The notes: generated by a model from the letters alone, not told the origin. 64,000 nt of DNA from Halomonas sp. GT (GCF_002082565.1 NZ_CP020562.1:1054001-1118000); one strand, 5' to 3'. Shown: positions 55,081 to 64,000, numbered from the stretch's first letter. Numbers and translations: made by a program.

Positions 55081-56820
55081 ATGTCTTCTACGACCTTCGG
55101 TTCCCGCCTGATGGGCGGACTACAGCGGCTTGGCCGCTCTCTGATGCTACCTATCGCAGTATTGCCCATTGCAGGTCTATTGCTGCGACTTGGGCAGCCT
55201 GATCTGCTGGATATTGCCTTTATTGCTGGCGCTGGCGAGGCCATTTTCGCCAACCTGGCGCTGATTTTTGCCATCGGCCTAGCCGTAGGTTTCGCGGATG
55301 ATAGTAACGGCGCCGCTGGTCTAGCCGGGGTGATTGGCTATCTGGTGCTAGATGCGGTGCTGACAGCGCTTAACCCTGAGATCGATATGGGAGTGCTGGC
55401 AGGGATTATTGCCGGCAGCGTGGCAGGTCTGCTTTATAATCGCTATAAGTCGATTCAGCTCCCTGATTATCTGGCCTTTTTTGGTGGTCGACGCTTTGTG
55501 CCTATTGCTACTGGCCTAGCTGCGGTGGCAATGGGGGTTGTTTTTGGGGTGATTTGGCCGCCCATCCAACATGGCATTGATGCACTTGGTCACTGGCTGA
55601 TTGGCGCCGGTGAACTGGGACTTTTCGTGTACGGAACGATTAATCGTTTGTTGATTGTGACGGGGCTGCATCACGTACTGAATAGCCTGGTGTGGTTCGT
55701 CTTCGGCAGTTTCGAGACAGCCTCTGGGGTAGTAGCGAATGGAGACCTGAATCGTTTCTTTGCCGGTGACCCTGAAGCAGGGCGCTTTATGGCGGGCTTT
55801 TTCCCGGTGATGATGTTCGGCCTGCCAGCTGCGGCGCTGGCCATGTACCATGCCGCACCAAAAGGCCGCCGTGCCCAGGTGGGTGGCTTGTTACTTTCGT
55901 TGGCATTGACGGCTTTCCTGACCGGTGTCACGGAACCCATCGAATTCACCTTTATGTTCCTGGCACCGCTGCTTTATGGCATGCACGCAGTGTTAACGGG
56001 CATTTCCATGGCGCTGCTGCACTGGCTGGATGTGAAGCTTGGCTTCACCTTCTCCGCTGGAGCCTTTGACTTTGCACTCTCTTACGGGCTTTCCACCAAT
56101 GGCTGGCTGATGCTGCCTGTCGGCCTCGTCTATTTTGTTCTGTACTACACGGTATTTCGCTGGGCTATCGTCCGCTTTAATTTACCTACTCCAGGGCGCG
56201 AGCCGGAAAGTACTTCCCCTGCAGCAGCCTCAACGCCACTCGGTGAACGTGGTCCGGCTTTTGTCACTGCGTTAGGTGGCGCGAGCAACCTGCAAAGCGT
56301 AGGTGCCTGTACGACTCGGTTACGCTTGGTGCTGGAGAATCCTGAGGCAATTGATGAGTCGGCTCTGAAATCGTTGGGCTCTCGGGGGATCATGCGTCTC
56401 CAGGGCGGTGGTCTCCAGGTAGTGATGGGGCCCATTGCGGATGGTATCGCAGATGAGATTCGACAAGCGCTCAAGCAGAGTGGAGCGGCGATGGATGCCA
56501 ATACCTCTTCTTATAGCCCTTCTGAACATAGCCCTTCTGAACATAGCCCTGGTACCCCCGCAAACTCATCTCAACCGACGGCATTGCCCGCCGAGGTGGC
56601 CCAACGCTGGATGGCTGCCTTAGGTGGTAATGCCAACGTGCAACGGCTGGACGTCCAAGCCCAGACACGCCTGCGCGTGGAGCTAGTCGATGGCGCTGGT
56701 CTAGACAGCGCAGCGCTTGACCAACTGGGATGTAGAGGTATCCAAGCGTTGAACGGCAATACATGGCATCTGATCGTCGGCGATCAAGCCGCTGCTATCG
56801 CGCATTCACTAAGAGCCTAA
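55081..56820 (+). CDS. nagE: GlcNAc-specific PTS permease EIIC-EIIB with a second, degenerate EIIB
   Basis: This 579-residue protein imports and phosphorylates N-acetylglucosamine. EIIC (about 1-370) has the family's GRSLMLPIAVLPIAGLLLRLG opening and TGVTEPIEFTFMFLAPLLYG. The first EIIB (about 390-465) has the phosphocysteine Cys410 in GACTTRLRL. A Ser/Pro/His linker with a tandem 15-bp DNA repeat (56515-56544) leads to a second EIIB-like domain (about 505-577), which reads AQTRLRV with Gln528 at the Cys position, so it cannot be phosphorylated there. ATG follows the EI stop by one base. Confidence 0.9.
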   Translation: MSSTTFGSRLMGGLQRLGRSLMLPIAVLPIAGLLLRLGQPDLLDIAFIAGAGEAIFANLALIFAIGLAVGFADDSNGAAGLAGVIGYLVLDAVLTALNPEIDMGVLAGIIAGSVAGLLYNRYKSIQLPDYLAFFGGRRFVPIATGLAAVAMGVVFGVIWPPIQHGIDALGHWLIGAGELGLFVYGTINRLLIVTGLHHVLNSLVWFVFGSFETASGVVANGDLNRFFAGDPEAGRFMAGFFPVMMFGLPAAALAMYHAAPKGRRAQVGGLLLSLALTAFLTGVTEPIEFTFMFLAPLLYGMHAVLTGISMALLHWLDVKLGFTFSAGAFDFALSYGLSTNGWLMLPVGLVYFVLYYTVFRWAIVRFNLPTPGREPESTSPAAASTPLGERGPAFVTALGGASNLQSVGACTTRLRLVLENPEAIDESALKSLGSRGIMRLQGGGLQVVMGPIADGIADEIRQALKQSGAAMDANTSSYSPSEHSPSEHSPGTPANSSQPTALPAEVAQRWMAALGGNANVQRLDVQAQTRLRVELVDGAGLDSAALDQLGCRGIQALNGNTWHLIVGDQAAAIAHSLRA

Positions 56821-56835
56821 CGCTCGTAATCGACA

Positions 56836-56934
56836 CCCGTTACTCGGCACCTGCTGAGTAACGGGGAGCCGTGGCGATTTAGCCAAGACTTCTACGTATA
56901 GACCCATGTTTATGGGGCAGCGTTGCGCTGCCCC
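56836..56934 (+). terminator. Two hairpins between nagE and the porin gene
   Basis: CCCGTTACTC with GAGTAACGGG (56836-56865, ten-base loop) and GGGGCAGCG with CGCTGCCCC (56914-56934, TTG loop) are perfect stems. Neither has a clear T-run. They may attenuate readthrough or protect the nag mRNA, giving the porin and chitobiase a different expression level. Confidence 0.55.
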
Positions 56935-57011
56935 ACAGACCCCGCGCGTCTTTAAAACGTGCACATCACTGCAACGCTAATACAAAATCAACAACAATCG
57001 GATACGACGCC

Positions 57012-58418
57012 ATGCTGATATCAAGCATACCTACGCCCCAAAAAGGGCAGCCGTTAGGTCGCTTTGGTCAACTAGCCCTGATCGGTACTTTATCGTTGGT
57101 TCCTTTGACGTCTTCTGCCGACGAGCCTCAGGGCTTTATGGAAGAGGCCAGCCTTGAGACCACTCTGTTTTATATCTATCGCGACCGTGATCGTCGTTCG
57201 GGAGGTATGGGGCCGGATGGCGAGGGCAGCCCAGGGGCTTACGCTTCCAATCTGCAGCACTCCACCGCCAATCTGGCTGTCGACTTCTCGAGTGGTCACG
57301 CGGGGGGCGTTGTGGGGCTGGATCTAGCTGCCTTTGCCGCCTATGACTTTCAGAACCGCCACCAGGGTACGGAATTTAATTTCCGCCCAGCGAGCACTCT
57401 GTGGGAAGAACGCTGGGACGGCAAGGAGACGAATGGTGCCAGCCTCTACCGGGCCGCACTCAAGTTCAAGTTTGGCGATATGTGGGGGCGGTTAGGGTAT
57501 CTGCAGCCCCAAGGCACCAGTGTCATTGCCCCTAACTGGTCCTTCCTGCCAGGCACTTATCGCGGTGGAGAACTCGGCGCCAGGATAGGTGACCTATCGC
57601 TGAGCTATTTTCATGCTGATCGTTACAAGGCTCCTTGGTATCAGAGCTTCTACGAGTTCCGCCAAGCCGATGGAGAGACGATCGACTACCTACACTCGCT
57701 GGGAGCACGCTACGAAATCACCGAAGACCTGGTGCTCGAGGCAGCTTTTGGGCAAGCCCAGGGCTATATGGATCAAGGATTCGGCAAGGTTTCTTATGCC
57801 ACCCAGCTAAACGATTCCCCGCTGCGCTTGAGCTACCAGGCCTACGCCGCCAGTGACCGTCATGACGATGGCTCGGCCAACGACGTCTATGACGGCACTG
57901 CCTGGCAACAGGTGCTTACCGCTCACTATGATCAAGGTGCCTTCGATTGGCGGCTTGAGTTTAGCTGGGTGCATGCCCCTGGGTCTCAGGGCTACTTCCT
58001 GCCGCGAATGACCACCCCTTATGCATCGTCTAACGGCCGCATGGACGTCTGGTGGGATGCCCGGTCCGATTGGAATCACGATGGCGAGAAGTCCCTCTAC
58101 GCCGGTGTCACCTATGACCTGGAAGGCTGGAGTTTGCCTGGTTGGTCGCTGGGCGTGGCTCATGCTTATGGCTGGGATGCTCGTCCCTACTCAGGTTTTG
58201 AGGACCCCAGCCGCCGCTTTAGTGAGTCCGCCTGGAACTTTGATGTGCATTACAAGGTTCAGAATGGCTGGGCCGAGGGCACGCGTTTTCAACTGCACTA
58301 TACCCGCTACGACAACCGCACCGACTACGCCTCCTGGGGAGATGGCGGCTTTAAAAATGCCTTTCAGGATGAACACGACATCAAGTTCACGGTCGTGGCT
58401 CCTTTCTCGATTCTGTAA
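57012..58418 (+). CDS. OprD-family outer membrane porin, chitoporin-like
   Basis: This 468-residue porin starts with a signal peptide-like stretch (about 20-36, QLALIGTLSLVPLTSSA). The mature part has many beta strands with alternating pattern and ends in VVAPFSIL, suiting an 18-strand OprD barrel. GTYRGGELGARIGDLSLSYFHADRYKAPW and the acidic DGDGS-like loops are typical of OprD relatives. Its place between the GlcNAc PTS and a chitobiase suggests uptake of GlcNAc or chitooligosaccharides, like ChiP. Specificity cannot be read directly. Confidence 0.85.
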   Translation: MLISSIPTPQKGQPLGRFGQLALIGTLSLVPLTSSADEPQGFMEEASLETTLFYIYRDRDRRSGGMGPDGEGSPGAYASNLQHSTANLAVDFSSGHAGGVVGLDLAAFAAYDFQNRHQGTEFNFRPASTLWEERWDGKETNGASLYRAALKFKFGDMWGRLGYLQPQGTSVIAPNWSFLPGTYRGGELGARIGDLSLSYFHADRYKAPWYQSFYEFRQADGETIDYLHSLGARYEITEDLVLEAAFGQAQGYMDQGFGKVSYATQLNDSPLRLSYQAYAASDRHDDGSANDVYDGTAWQQVLTAHYDQGAFDWRLEFSWVHAPGSQGYFLPRMTTPYASSNGRMDVWWDARSDWNHDGEKSLYAGVTYDLEGWSLPGWSLGVAHAYGWDARPYSGFEDPSRRFSESAWNFDVHYKVQNGWAEGTRFQLHYTRYDNRTDYASWGDGGFKNAFQDEHDIKFTVVAPFSIL

Positions 58419-58435
58419 TGCTTGAGGTAAAAACA

Positions 58436-61132
58436 ATGACAACATTGACAATGAAGGCCCTAACGGCACTGGCTGTCGGGGTTGCAATCAACTCGGCGAC
58501 AGCCCAGGCCAGCGAAACCACACAGCTTGACGCGTCGTCTGCCCGCGACTTGGCGCAGCGGCTGGACGTGCAGTACAAGGTAACCGCCAACCAGCCGCAG
58601 GCGCATGATATCGACTGCCAGAGGCTGGGGGCGGATTATGCCGCCTGTTTCACCGCGACAATCCTTTTGACCAATACCTCCGATAAGGCCATTGAGGCGA
58701 GCGACTGGGGGCTGTATTTCTCGAGTATTCGTCGTCTGCTGCAGATGGATCACCCTGAACTGTCGCTGACGCGTATCACTGGGGATCTCCATCGCCTTGA
58801 ACCCAATGACACCTTTACTGGACTGGACGCTGGAGAGAGCCTGGAAATTCCCATCGTGGGTGAGTACTGGCAGCTATTCATGACCGATGTGATGCCCAAC
58901 TGGTACCTGGCAGTGGGCGATGAAACAGCGGTTATCGATAATACCCGTGACGACGTATTGACCGATTTTGTCCGTGCTCCTTTCGGTGAGCAGCTTATGC
59001 GTACACCGGACGATAACAACGTGGTGATGACGGCCGAGACACGCTTCGAGCGCAACGCTGCGGCCACTGCAATGCCCGCCGACGCATTGCGAGGAGCTAT
59101 TTTGCCGACACCGCGCTTATCTCGCCTTGGAGAGGCTACCCTCGATTTATCTGAAGGGGTCAGCCTCGAGATGCCAATGCTTAGCGAGGCCAGCCTAGCG
59201 GTACTGGGAGAGCGCTTCGAGCGGTTCGACATCCCCGTCAACGAAGGTGGCGACAGCTTGGTGATCCGAGCCCGCTTGGTCTCTGAGTCAGACGTTCTCG
59301 ATGAAGCATTGGCACGGGAGGGGGGCTATCGCCTGCAGCTCAATGAGTCCGGTGCCGATATTCTGGCCTTTGACGCCACTGGGGCTTTCTACGCTGTCCA
59401 GTCGCTAATAGCGGCCATGGATGAAGCGGGATTGGTGCCAGCGATGGACATTGATGACGCTCCACGTTACGACTATCGTGGCGTCATGCTGGATGTTGCA
59501 CGGAATTTCAAAGATAAGGCCTCAGTGTTGCGCTTGCTTGATCAGATGGCTGCGTACAAGCTCAACCGTTTCCATTTCCATCTCACCGATGATGAGGGCT
59601 GGCGGCTGGAAATTCCGGGGTTGGCGGAATTAACCGAAGTAGGCAGCAAGCGCTGTCATGATCTGGCAGAAACGAACTGTCTTTTACCTCAGCTGGGCTC
59701 TGGCCCAGAGGACGATACTGCCGGTAGCGGTTTCTACACCCGTGAGGATTATATCGATATCGTTCGCTATGCCGAGGCTCGCCATATTCAGGTGGTGCCT
59801 GAGATTGATATGCCGGCCCATGCTCGCGCCGCTGTGGTGGCTATGGAAGCGCGACATCGTCGGCTGATGGAGGAGGGCGATAGTGCGGCAGCCAACGAGT
59901 ATCGATTAATCGACCCCGAAGATACGTCCAATACGCTGTCGGTTCAGCTCTATGATCGTCGCAGCTACCTCAATCCCTGTCTTGAGTCGACGAACCGCTT
60001 TGTCGATAAAGTGATGGGCGAAGTGGTATTGATGCACCAAGAGGCAGGTCAGTCGCTGGACAATTGGCACTTTGGTGGTGATGAAGCCAAGAATATCCTG
60101 CTGGGTCATGGTTTTCAGGATATCGATGCCGAAGAGCCGGTCGACTGGCGAGGAACCATCGACCAGCGTGATCAGCACCATCCCTGGGAGGCGTCGCCAA
60201 TTTGCCAACAGAGCGTTGCCGATGGAGAGGTCTCTTCTGTAGAGGAACTGCCGAGCCGTTTTGCCCTACAGGTCAATCAACTCGCTGATAGCTACGGAAT
60301 AGCACGGATGTCAGCCTGGCAAGACGGCCTTAAGCATGTTGAGTCTGCCGCCGAGTTTGCGACGCCGCAGGTCGCGGTCAATTTCTGGGATCCGCTGTTT
60401 TGGGGCGGTAGCCAGTCGGTGGCTGAGTGGCAGTCGCGGGGTTATGAGGTGATTCTTTCTAGCCCAGATTATCTCTACTTCGACATGCCCTACGAGGTCA
60501 ATCCACACGAACGAGGCTACTACTGGGCGACACGTTTCACCGATACTCGCAAAGTGTTCTCGTTTGCCCCCGATAATCTGGCGCAAAATGCGGAAACCTC
60601 AGTTGATCGAGACGGCAATACCTTTCGTTCCGAGAGCGCCGAGGGGTGGCAAGGTGCTCGGGGGATTTCCGCGCAAGCCTGGGGTGAAACGGTACGTAGC
60701 GAGACGCAGATGGAGTACATGATTTTCCCGCGTCTGCTAGCGTTGGCCGAGCGAGCCTGGCACCAAGCCGAGTGGGAACTCGATTATCAACCTGATCAGG
60801 CGTTCATCGGTGGTGAGACGTCCTTTGTCGACCATGAGTCGTTGATCGAGGACTGGCAGCGTTTTGCCAACCTGCTTGGCCAGCGTGTCCTGCCACGGCT
60901 GGAACGTGACGGAATCGCTTATCGTCTGCCGTTGCCTGGAGCCCGGGTTGAAGCGGGTAGGCTAGTGGCCAATGTTGCTCTGCCGGGGGTAAGTATTGAG
61001 TACTCCTTGGACGACGGGGCAAGCTGGCAGGTTTATCAGGACAACGCGCCACCTGAGGTGGAAAACGCGGTGCTATTACGCAGCGCCAGTGCCAATGGTC
61101 AGCGGCATAGCCGTGTCGTGACGCTAAATTAA
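58436..61132 (+). CDS. Chitobiase, GH20 beta-N-acetylhexosaminidase
   Basis: This 898-residue secreted or periplasmic enzyme releases GlcNAc from chitooligosaccharide ends. A signal peptide ends near ATAQA-S (about 25). The N-terminal carbohydrate-binding domain covers about 35-180 (YAACFTATILLTNTSDKAIEASDWGLYFSS), a GH20b domain about 210-330, the GH20 barrel about 340-790 with HFHLTDDEGWRLEIPGL and the catalytic Asp-Glu in WHFGGDEAKN, and a C-terminal Ig-like domain. ATG at 58436 has GAGGT eight bases before it; an ATG six codons earlier does not. No lipobox Cys is seen. Confidence 0.93.
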   Translation: MTTLTMKALTALAVGVAINSATAQASETTQLDASSARDLAQRLDVQYKVTANQPQAHDIDCQRLGADYAACFTATILLTNTSDKAIEASDWGLYFSSIRRLLQMDHPELSLTRITGDLHRLEPNDTFTGLDAGESLEIPIVGEYWQLFMTDVMPNWYLAVGDETAVIDNTRDDVLTDFVRAPFGEQLMRTPDDNNVVMTAETRFERNAAATAMPADALRGAILPTPRLSRLGEATLDLSEGVSLEMPMLSEASLAVLGERFERFDIPVNEGGDSLVIRARLVSESDVLDEALAREGGYRLQLNESGADILAFDATGAFYAVQSLIAAMDEAGLVPAMDIDDAPRYDYRGVMLDVARNFKDKASVLRLLDQMAAYKLNRFHFHLTDDEGWRLEIPGLAELTEVGSKRCHDLAETNCLLPQLGSGPEDDTAGSGFYTREDYIDIVRYAEARHIQVVPEIDMPAHARAAVVAMEARHRRLMEEGDSAAANEYRLIDPEDTSNTLSVQLYDRRSYLNPCLESTNRFVDKVMGEVVLMHQEAGQSLDNWHFGGDEAKNILLGHGFQDIDAEEPVDWRGTIDQRDQHHPWEASPICQQSVADGEVSSVEELPSRFALQVNQLADSYGIARMSAWQDGLKHVESAAEFATPQVAVNFWDPLFWGGSQSVAEWQSRGYEVILSSPDYLYFDMPYEVNPHERGYYWATRFTDTRKVFSFAPDNLAQNAETSVDRDGNTFRSESAEGWQGARGISAQAWGETVRSETQMEYMIFPRLLALAERAWHQAEWELDYQPDQAFIGGETSFVDHESLIEDWQRFANLLGQRVLPRLERDGIAYRLPLPGARVEAGRLVANVALPGVSIEYSLDDGASWQVYQDNAPPEVENAVLLRSASANGQRHSRVVTLN

Positions 61133-61150
61133 CCAGCGTTAAGATAGCGA

Positions 61151-61187
61151 AGAGCCCTCTTCAAGCGGCGTTGCCTTAGAGGGCTCT
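61151..61187 (+). terminator. Hairpin after the chitobiase gene
   Basis: AGAGCCCTCT and AGAGGGCTCT pair perfectly across a 17-base loop. No T-run follows, so termination strength is uncertain. It marks the end of the nag/chitobiase cluster. Confidence 0.55.
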
Positions 61188-61251
61188 GATCCGGCTGGGA
61201 GCGGCGAGCGTAATCGGATAAGCTGAGAAGTTCTATCATCAGGAGTTCACC

Positions 61252-62049
61252 ATGACATCACGCCTTATCGTTTCCGACCTTGACGGTACGCTGTTAGGCA
61301 GCGACCATCGGCTGCACGACAGCACTATTGAGGTGCTGAGAGCGCTGGTATCGCAAGGCCATCATGTCGCGCTAGCTTCTGGTCGCCACTATAACGATAT
61401 GCGCGTGTTTCGCGATCAGTTGGATATCCCTGCCCATTTAATTAGTACCAACGGGGCATATATCCACGATCCAGACGGCGCTCTTTTGAGCGCGACCCAT
61501 CTTGAACCAGCCCATGCCGAAACACTTATTGAATTGCCGCGCCCGCCTCAGGTAAGGCTCAACCTTTATCGTGAAAGTGGCTGGTATATCGATGCCGACG
61601 CACCGCATCTGTTGTCATTGCATGCCTCGACAGGCTTTCGTTACGAGGTTGTGCCGCAGGAAGCGATGGATGCCGATGGGGTTGGTAAAGTGCTCTATAT
61701 AGGCGATCCGGCTGCGTTAGCGCAACTGGAATATCAGGCCCAGGAGGCGCATGGTCACAGCCTACATATCACATACTCAACGGTCGACTCTTTAGAAATT
61801 ATGGCAGGTGGCGTTAATAAAGGCGTGGCCTTAACGGCGCTGTTGGAAAAGCTAAAGCTAACGCCGGCAGAGTGCTTAGCATTTGGCGATAACCTAAACG
61901 ATACTGAAATGCTTAACCTGGCAGGGGAAGCCCAGGTGATGAACAACGCCCACCCGGCGCTTTTCGATCGTGTTTCCAGCGCTAAGCGTATCGGCCATCA
62001 TGGCGAAGCGGCTGTGGCTCAGTGGCTAGCAAAACGCTTCGCGCTGTAA
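61252..62049 (+). CDS. Cof-type HAD-family phosphatase
   Basis: This 265-residue protein is a HAD hydrolase of the Cof/YidA subfamily. Motif I is IVSDLDGTLLGSDH at about 6-19 (nucleophile Asp8), motif II HVALASGRHYNDM includes the Ser, and motifs III/IV are NKGVALTALLEKL and FGDNLNDTEMLNLAG. Members dephosphorylate sugar phosphates, FMN or other small substrates. CAGGAG before ATG is clear. It is near the GlcNAc cluster but separated by a hairpin, so a link to sugar phosphate detoxification is only possible. Confidence 0.88.
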   Translation: MTSRLIVSDLDGTLLGSDHRLHDSTIEVLRALVSQGHHVALASGRHYNDMRVFRDQLDIPAHLISTNGAYIHDPDGALLSATHLEPAHAETLIELPRPPQVRLNLYRESGWYIDADAPHLLSLHASTGFRYEVVPQEAMDADGVGKVLYIGDPAALAQLEYQAQEAHGHSLHITYSTVDSLEIMAGGVNKGVALTALLEKLKLTPAECLAFGDNLNDTEMLNLAGEAQVMNNAHPALFDRVSSAKRIGHHGEAAVAQWLAKRFAL

Positions 62050-62149
62050 CCTTGGTCGATGGCCGCTTGCGATAGGGTGGCCACTCCACCATCATCTAGC
62101 CCCTAAAATGATAATAACGAGTAATAATAACCCAGGGCATATTGCTACC

Positions 62150-62875
62150 ATGACCACCACGCCTGCTACCTTGATGGTCGTTGATGACGACTCGGAAATA
62201 CGCGAACTGCTGGCAGACTATTTTGGGCGTCACGGCTATCACGTGTTGACCGCCGACGGGGCGGATTCGCTGTATCAGCAATTGGTGGATCAAGCGCCAG
62301 ACTTGTTGATCGTTGATGTCATGATGCCGGGGGATGACGGTTTTACCATCTGCCGGGAACTGAGAAAAACCAGCGATACGCCGATTATTATGCTCACCGC
62401 CAGTGCCGATGATACCGACCGCATTTTGGGGCTTGAGTTAGGCGCTGATGACTATATCGCTAAGCCCTTCAACCCTCGTGAGTTGCTGGCGCGAATTAAA
62501 GCGGTATTGCGCCGAGCCCGCCCGGCAGCAACTGGCGCGTCAACCCAAGAGGCTCGCTGGGTGCGCTTTGGCGACTGGCAACTTGACCGCATGACCCGCG
62601 AACTGATTGACCACGAAGGTCTTCGCACCGCACTTTCCGGCGCAGACTTTCAATTACTGCAGGTATTTCTGGAACGGCCTGCCACCGTCATTACTCGCGA
62701 TGATCTCTACACATTGACCCGCGGCCGTGAAGCGCCACCGCTAGATCGCTCGATTGACGTACATGTGTGCCGCTTGCGCCAGCGGCTGGGGGAAGATGCA
62801 CAGCACTCACAACTGATTCGAACTGTGCGTGGGGCTGGCTATGTGTTGACCGCTAGGGTTGAAGCTGCTTCGTGA
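62150..62875 (+). CDS. OmpR-family response regulator
   Basis: This 241-residue regulator has a receiver domain at about 6-120: MVVDDDSEIRELLADYF, phospho-acceptor Asp in LLIVDVMMPGDDGF, and the conserved Lys in GADDYIAKPFNPRELLARI. A winged-helix DNA-binding domain occupies about 145-238 (LSGADFQLLQVFLERPATVITRDDL and SIDVHVCRLRQRLGED). ATG at 62150 is preferred to one at 62108, since the receiver begins directly after it. It overlaps the kinase start by four bases. Confidence 0.9.
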   Translation: MTTTPATLMVVDDDSEIRELLADYFGRHGYHVLTADGADSLYQQLVDQAPDLLIVDVMMPGDDGFTICRELRKTSDTPIIMLTASADDTDRILGLELGADDYIAKPFNPRELLARIKAVLRRARPAATGASTQEARWVRFGDWQLDRMTRELIDHEGLRTALSGADFQLLQVFLERPATVITRDDLYTLTRGREAPPLDRSIDVHVCRLRQRLGEDAQHSQLIRTVRGAGYVLTARVEAAS

Positions 62876-64000
62876 AGGGCGTAAAGCGCAACCTCGCGGG
62901 CTGGTTGCCGAGCAGCCTACGTGGGCGCTTTGTGGTCATTATGATTGCGGGCGTGCTGGCTGCTCAAGCGGCTAGCTATGCGCTATGGACATCCCAGGTG
63001 CGAGCCAGCCAGCTGGAACAGTTAGACGAGCTTTCCAGCAACATGGCCTTCAGTATTGCTTCGACCATGCGGTTTTTCCGTTCGCTGCCAGTAGATTATC
63101 GGCACATTGTACTGGATCAGTTGCGTAGCATGGGCGGCACGCGTTTTTTTGTCAGCGTGAATGAGCGACGTATTCCTGTCGAAGATATTGGCAGCGGCCC
63201 GGAAAAAGAGGTCGTAGTCGACAATGTCCGCGCTATCTTGACCCAACAACTCTCCATCGACGATGTGGTGGTGGAGTTTTCCCGCCCGGAAACCTTGCGT
63301 GTCTTTAATAACGAAGTGCTGCTTTACGATTTACCACCCCGTTGGGGGCAGCACAGTCTGTTAATGGAGCCGCTTTCGCCCCCTATCTTAGTGGTGCAGT
63401 TGGAGCTGGCCCCGGATACCTGGCTTTACGTGGCCACATTACTGGGGGTGCCGGATATTTTTAGCGGCTACCGCTGGCTGTCTGAAGAGCGTTTATTAGT
63501 TGGTGTGCTGGTGCTGTTAAGCGTGCTCGCGCTTTCGTTACTCGGTATTACCAGTGTGACTCGGCCGTTGGCGCGGCTTTCCCGAGCAGCACGCCAACTG
63601 GGTGATGATTTGGATAGTCCGCCACTCAAAGAGAGCGGCCCTAAAGAAGTGGCCGCCACTGCAGTGGCCTTTAATCGTATGCAACGGCGTATTCAAGATC
63701 AGATTGATGAGCGTGAGCGGCTGTTTTCGGCGATTTCTCATGATCTTAAAACCCCCATTACACGCATGCGATTGCGTGCCGAAATGCTCGATGATACTGC
63801 TCAGCGTGAACGTTTTTGCGCCTCACTTGACGAGTTGAGTGAGCTGGTCAAGGGGGCATTGGCCTCGGTCAAAGGGTTGGACCTGCATGAAGAACCCCGG
63901 GCCACGGATCTTAACGCGCTGGTGTTGGAGATTGCCGAAGAGCTGCGTTTACATGGTGGAGAGGTATCTCTCTGTGGCAGCGTAGCACCACTGACTGTTA
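62872..64000 (+). CDS. Sensor histidine kinase, partial (runs off right edge)
   Basis: The frame starts with GTG at 62872, overlapping the regulator stop (GTGA), and stays open for 376 codons to the end. It has a transmembrane helix at about 19-40 (RFVVIMIAGVLAAQAASYAL), a periplasmic domain of about 150 residues, a second helix near 205-225 (LLVGVLVLLSVLALSLLGIT), a HAMP linker with RPLARLSRAARQLG, and the HisKA H-box FSAISHDLKTPITRMRLRAEML near 283-304. The ATPase domain is cut off. The layout is EnvZ-like. The stimulus is unknown; a divergent neighbour that would hint at it is not visible. Confidence 0.9.
   Translation, partial: MKGVKRNLAGWLPSSLRGRFVVIMIAGVLAAQAASYALWTSQVRASQLEQLDELSSNMAFSIASTMRFFRSLPVDYRHIVLDQLRSMGGTRFFVSVNERRIPVEDIGSGPEKEVVVDNVRAILTQQLSIDDVVVEFSRPETLRVFNNEVLLYDLPPRWGQHSLLMEPLSPPILVVQLELAPDTWLYVATLLGVPDIFSGYRWLSEERLLVGVLVLLSVLALSLLGITSVTRPLARLSRAARQLGDDLDSPPLKESGPKEVAATAVAFNRMQRRIQDQIDERERLFSAISHDLKTPITRMRLRAEMLDDTAQRERFCASLDELSELVKGALASVKGLDLHEEPRATDLNALVLEIAEELRLHGGEVSLCGSVAPLTV

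Overview
The window looks like chromosomal DNA of a moderately GC-rich gammaproteobacterium, most likely a member of the Halomonadaceae (Halomonas or a close relative). The pointers are RNase II (Rnb), a gltX/tRNA-Ala/tRNA-Glu cluster, a complete gltA - sdhCDAB - sucAB-lpd-sucCD block, and an OprD-type porin with a chitobiase in a GlcNAc operon. This is inferred from gene content and protein resemblance; no search was run.

Positions 1 to about 24,020 are one end of a P2-like (Peduovirus-type) prophage that sits in the 5' end of dusA. The structural genes follow P2 order. P and Q point right. O, N, M, L, X, lysis genes, R, S, V, W, J, I, H (fibre), a fibre-assembly gene, FI, FII, E/E', T, U and D point left. 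Three copies of one 22-bp dyad, TTGTGCGGGG-N8-ACAA, lie before FI, before V and between O and P, where P2 has its late promoters. The E/E' overlap keeps a TTTTTTG slippery heptamer. Cargo genes break the P2 order: a hicAB toxin-antitoxin pair after D, flanked by a second degraded D tail; an AT-rich membrane/coiled-coil gene on the opposite strand between the fibre genes and FI (the P2 Z/fun position); and a Dam-type methylase and a small membrane protein between Q and a cos-like sequence. No integrase, repressor or replication gene is visible. The att junction lies only about 250 bp from the cos-like site, so the early region is either left of the window or lost. A TIGR04255-like gene runs off the left edge.

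Positions 24,020 to 28,570 hold a lipoprotein, an XRE regulator with a likely operator, gltX, tRNA-Ala(GGC) and tRNA-Glu(TTC), then a gene-free stretch with a group of DnaA-box-like 9-mers around an AT-rich segment.

Positions 28,567 to 43,260 are central metabolism: a 3-hydroxyisobutyrate-dehydrogenase-family oxidoreductase, gltA (left), then sdhCDAB, sucA, sucB (with two lipoyl domains), lpd and sucCD (right). Together these supply most of the oxidative TCA cycle from oxaloacetate to fumarate, apart from aconitase and isocitrate dehydrogenase.

Positions 43,283 to 49,340 contain a GT4 glycosyltransferase with an LPG-synthase-like membrane protein, a ribbon-helix-helix regulator with an intracellular PHB-depolymerase-type esterase, and rnb.

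Positions 49,500 to 61,132 form an N-acetylglucosamine/chitooligosaccharide locus: a GntR regulator preceded by six 11-bp tandem repeats, nagA, a SIS-type GlcN-6-P deaminase, an EIIA-HPr-EI fusion, a GlcNAc EIICB with a second EIIB domain lacking the phosphorylatable cysteine, a chitoporin-like OprD protein and a GH20 chitobiase. The proposed flow is: chitobiase cuts chitooligosaccharides, the porin admits the products, the PTS imports and phosphorylates GlcNAc, and NagA plus the SIS deaminase give fructose-6-P. The window ends with a Cof-type HAD phosphatase and an OmpR/EnvZ-type two-component pair whose kinase is cut by the right edge.
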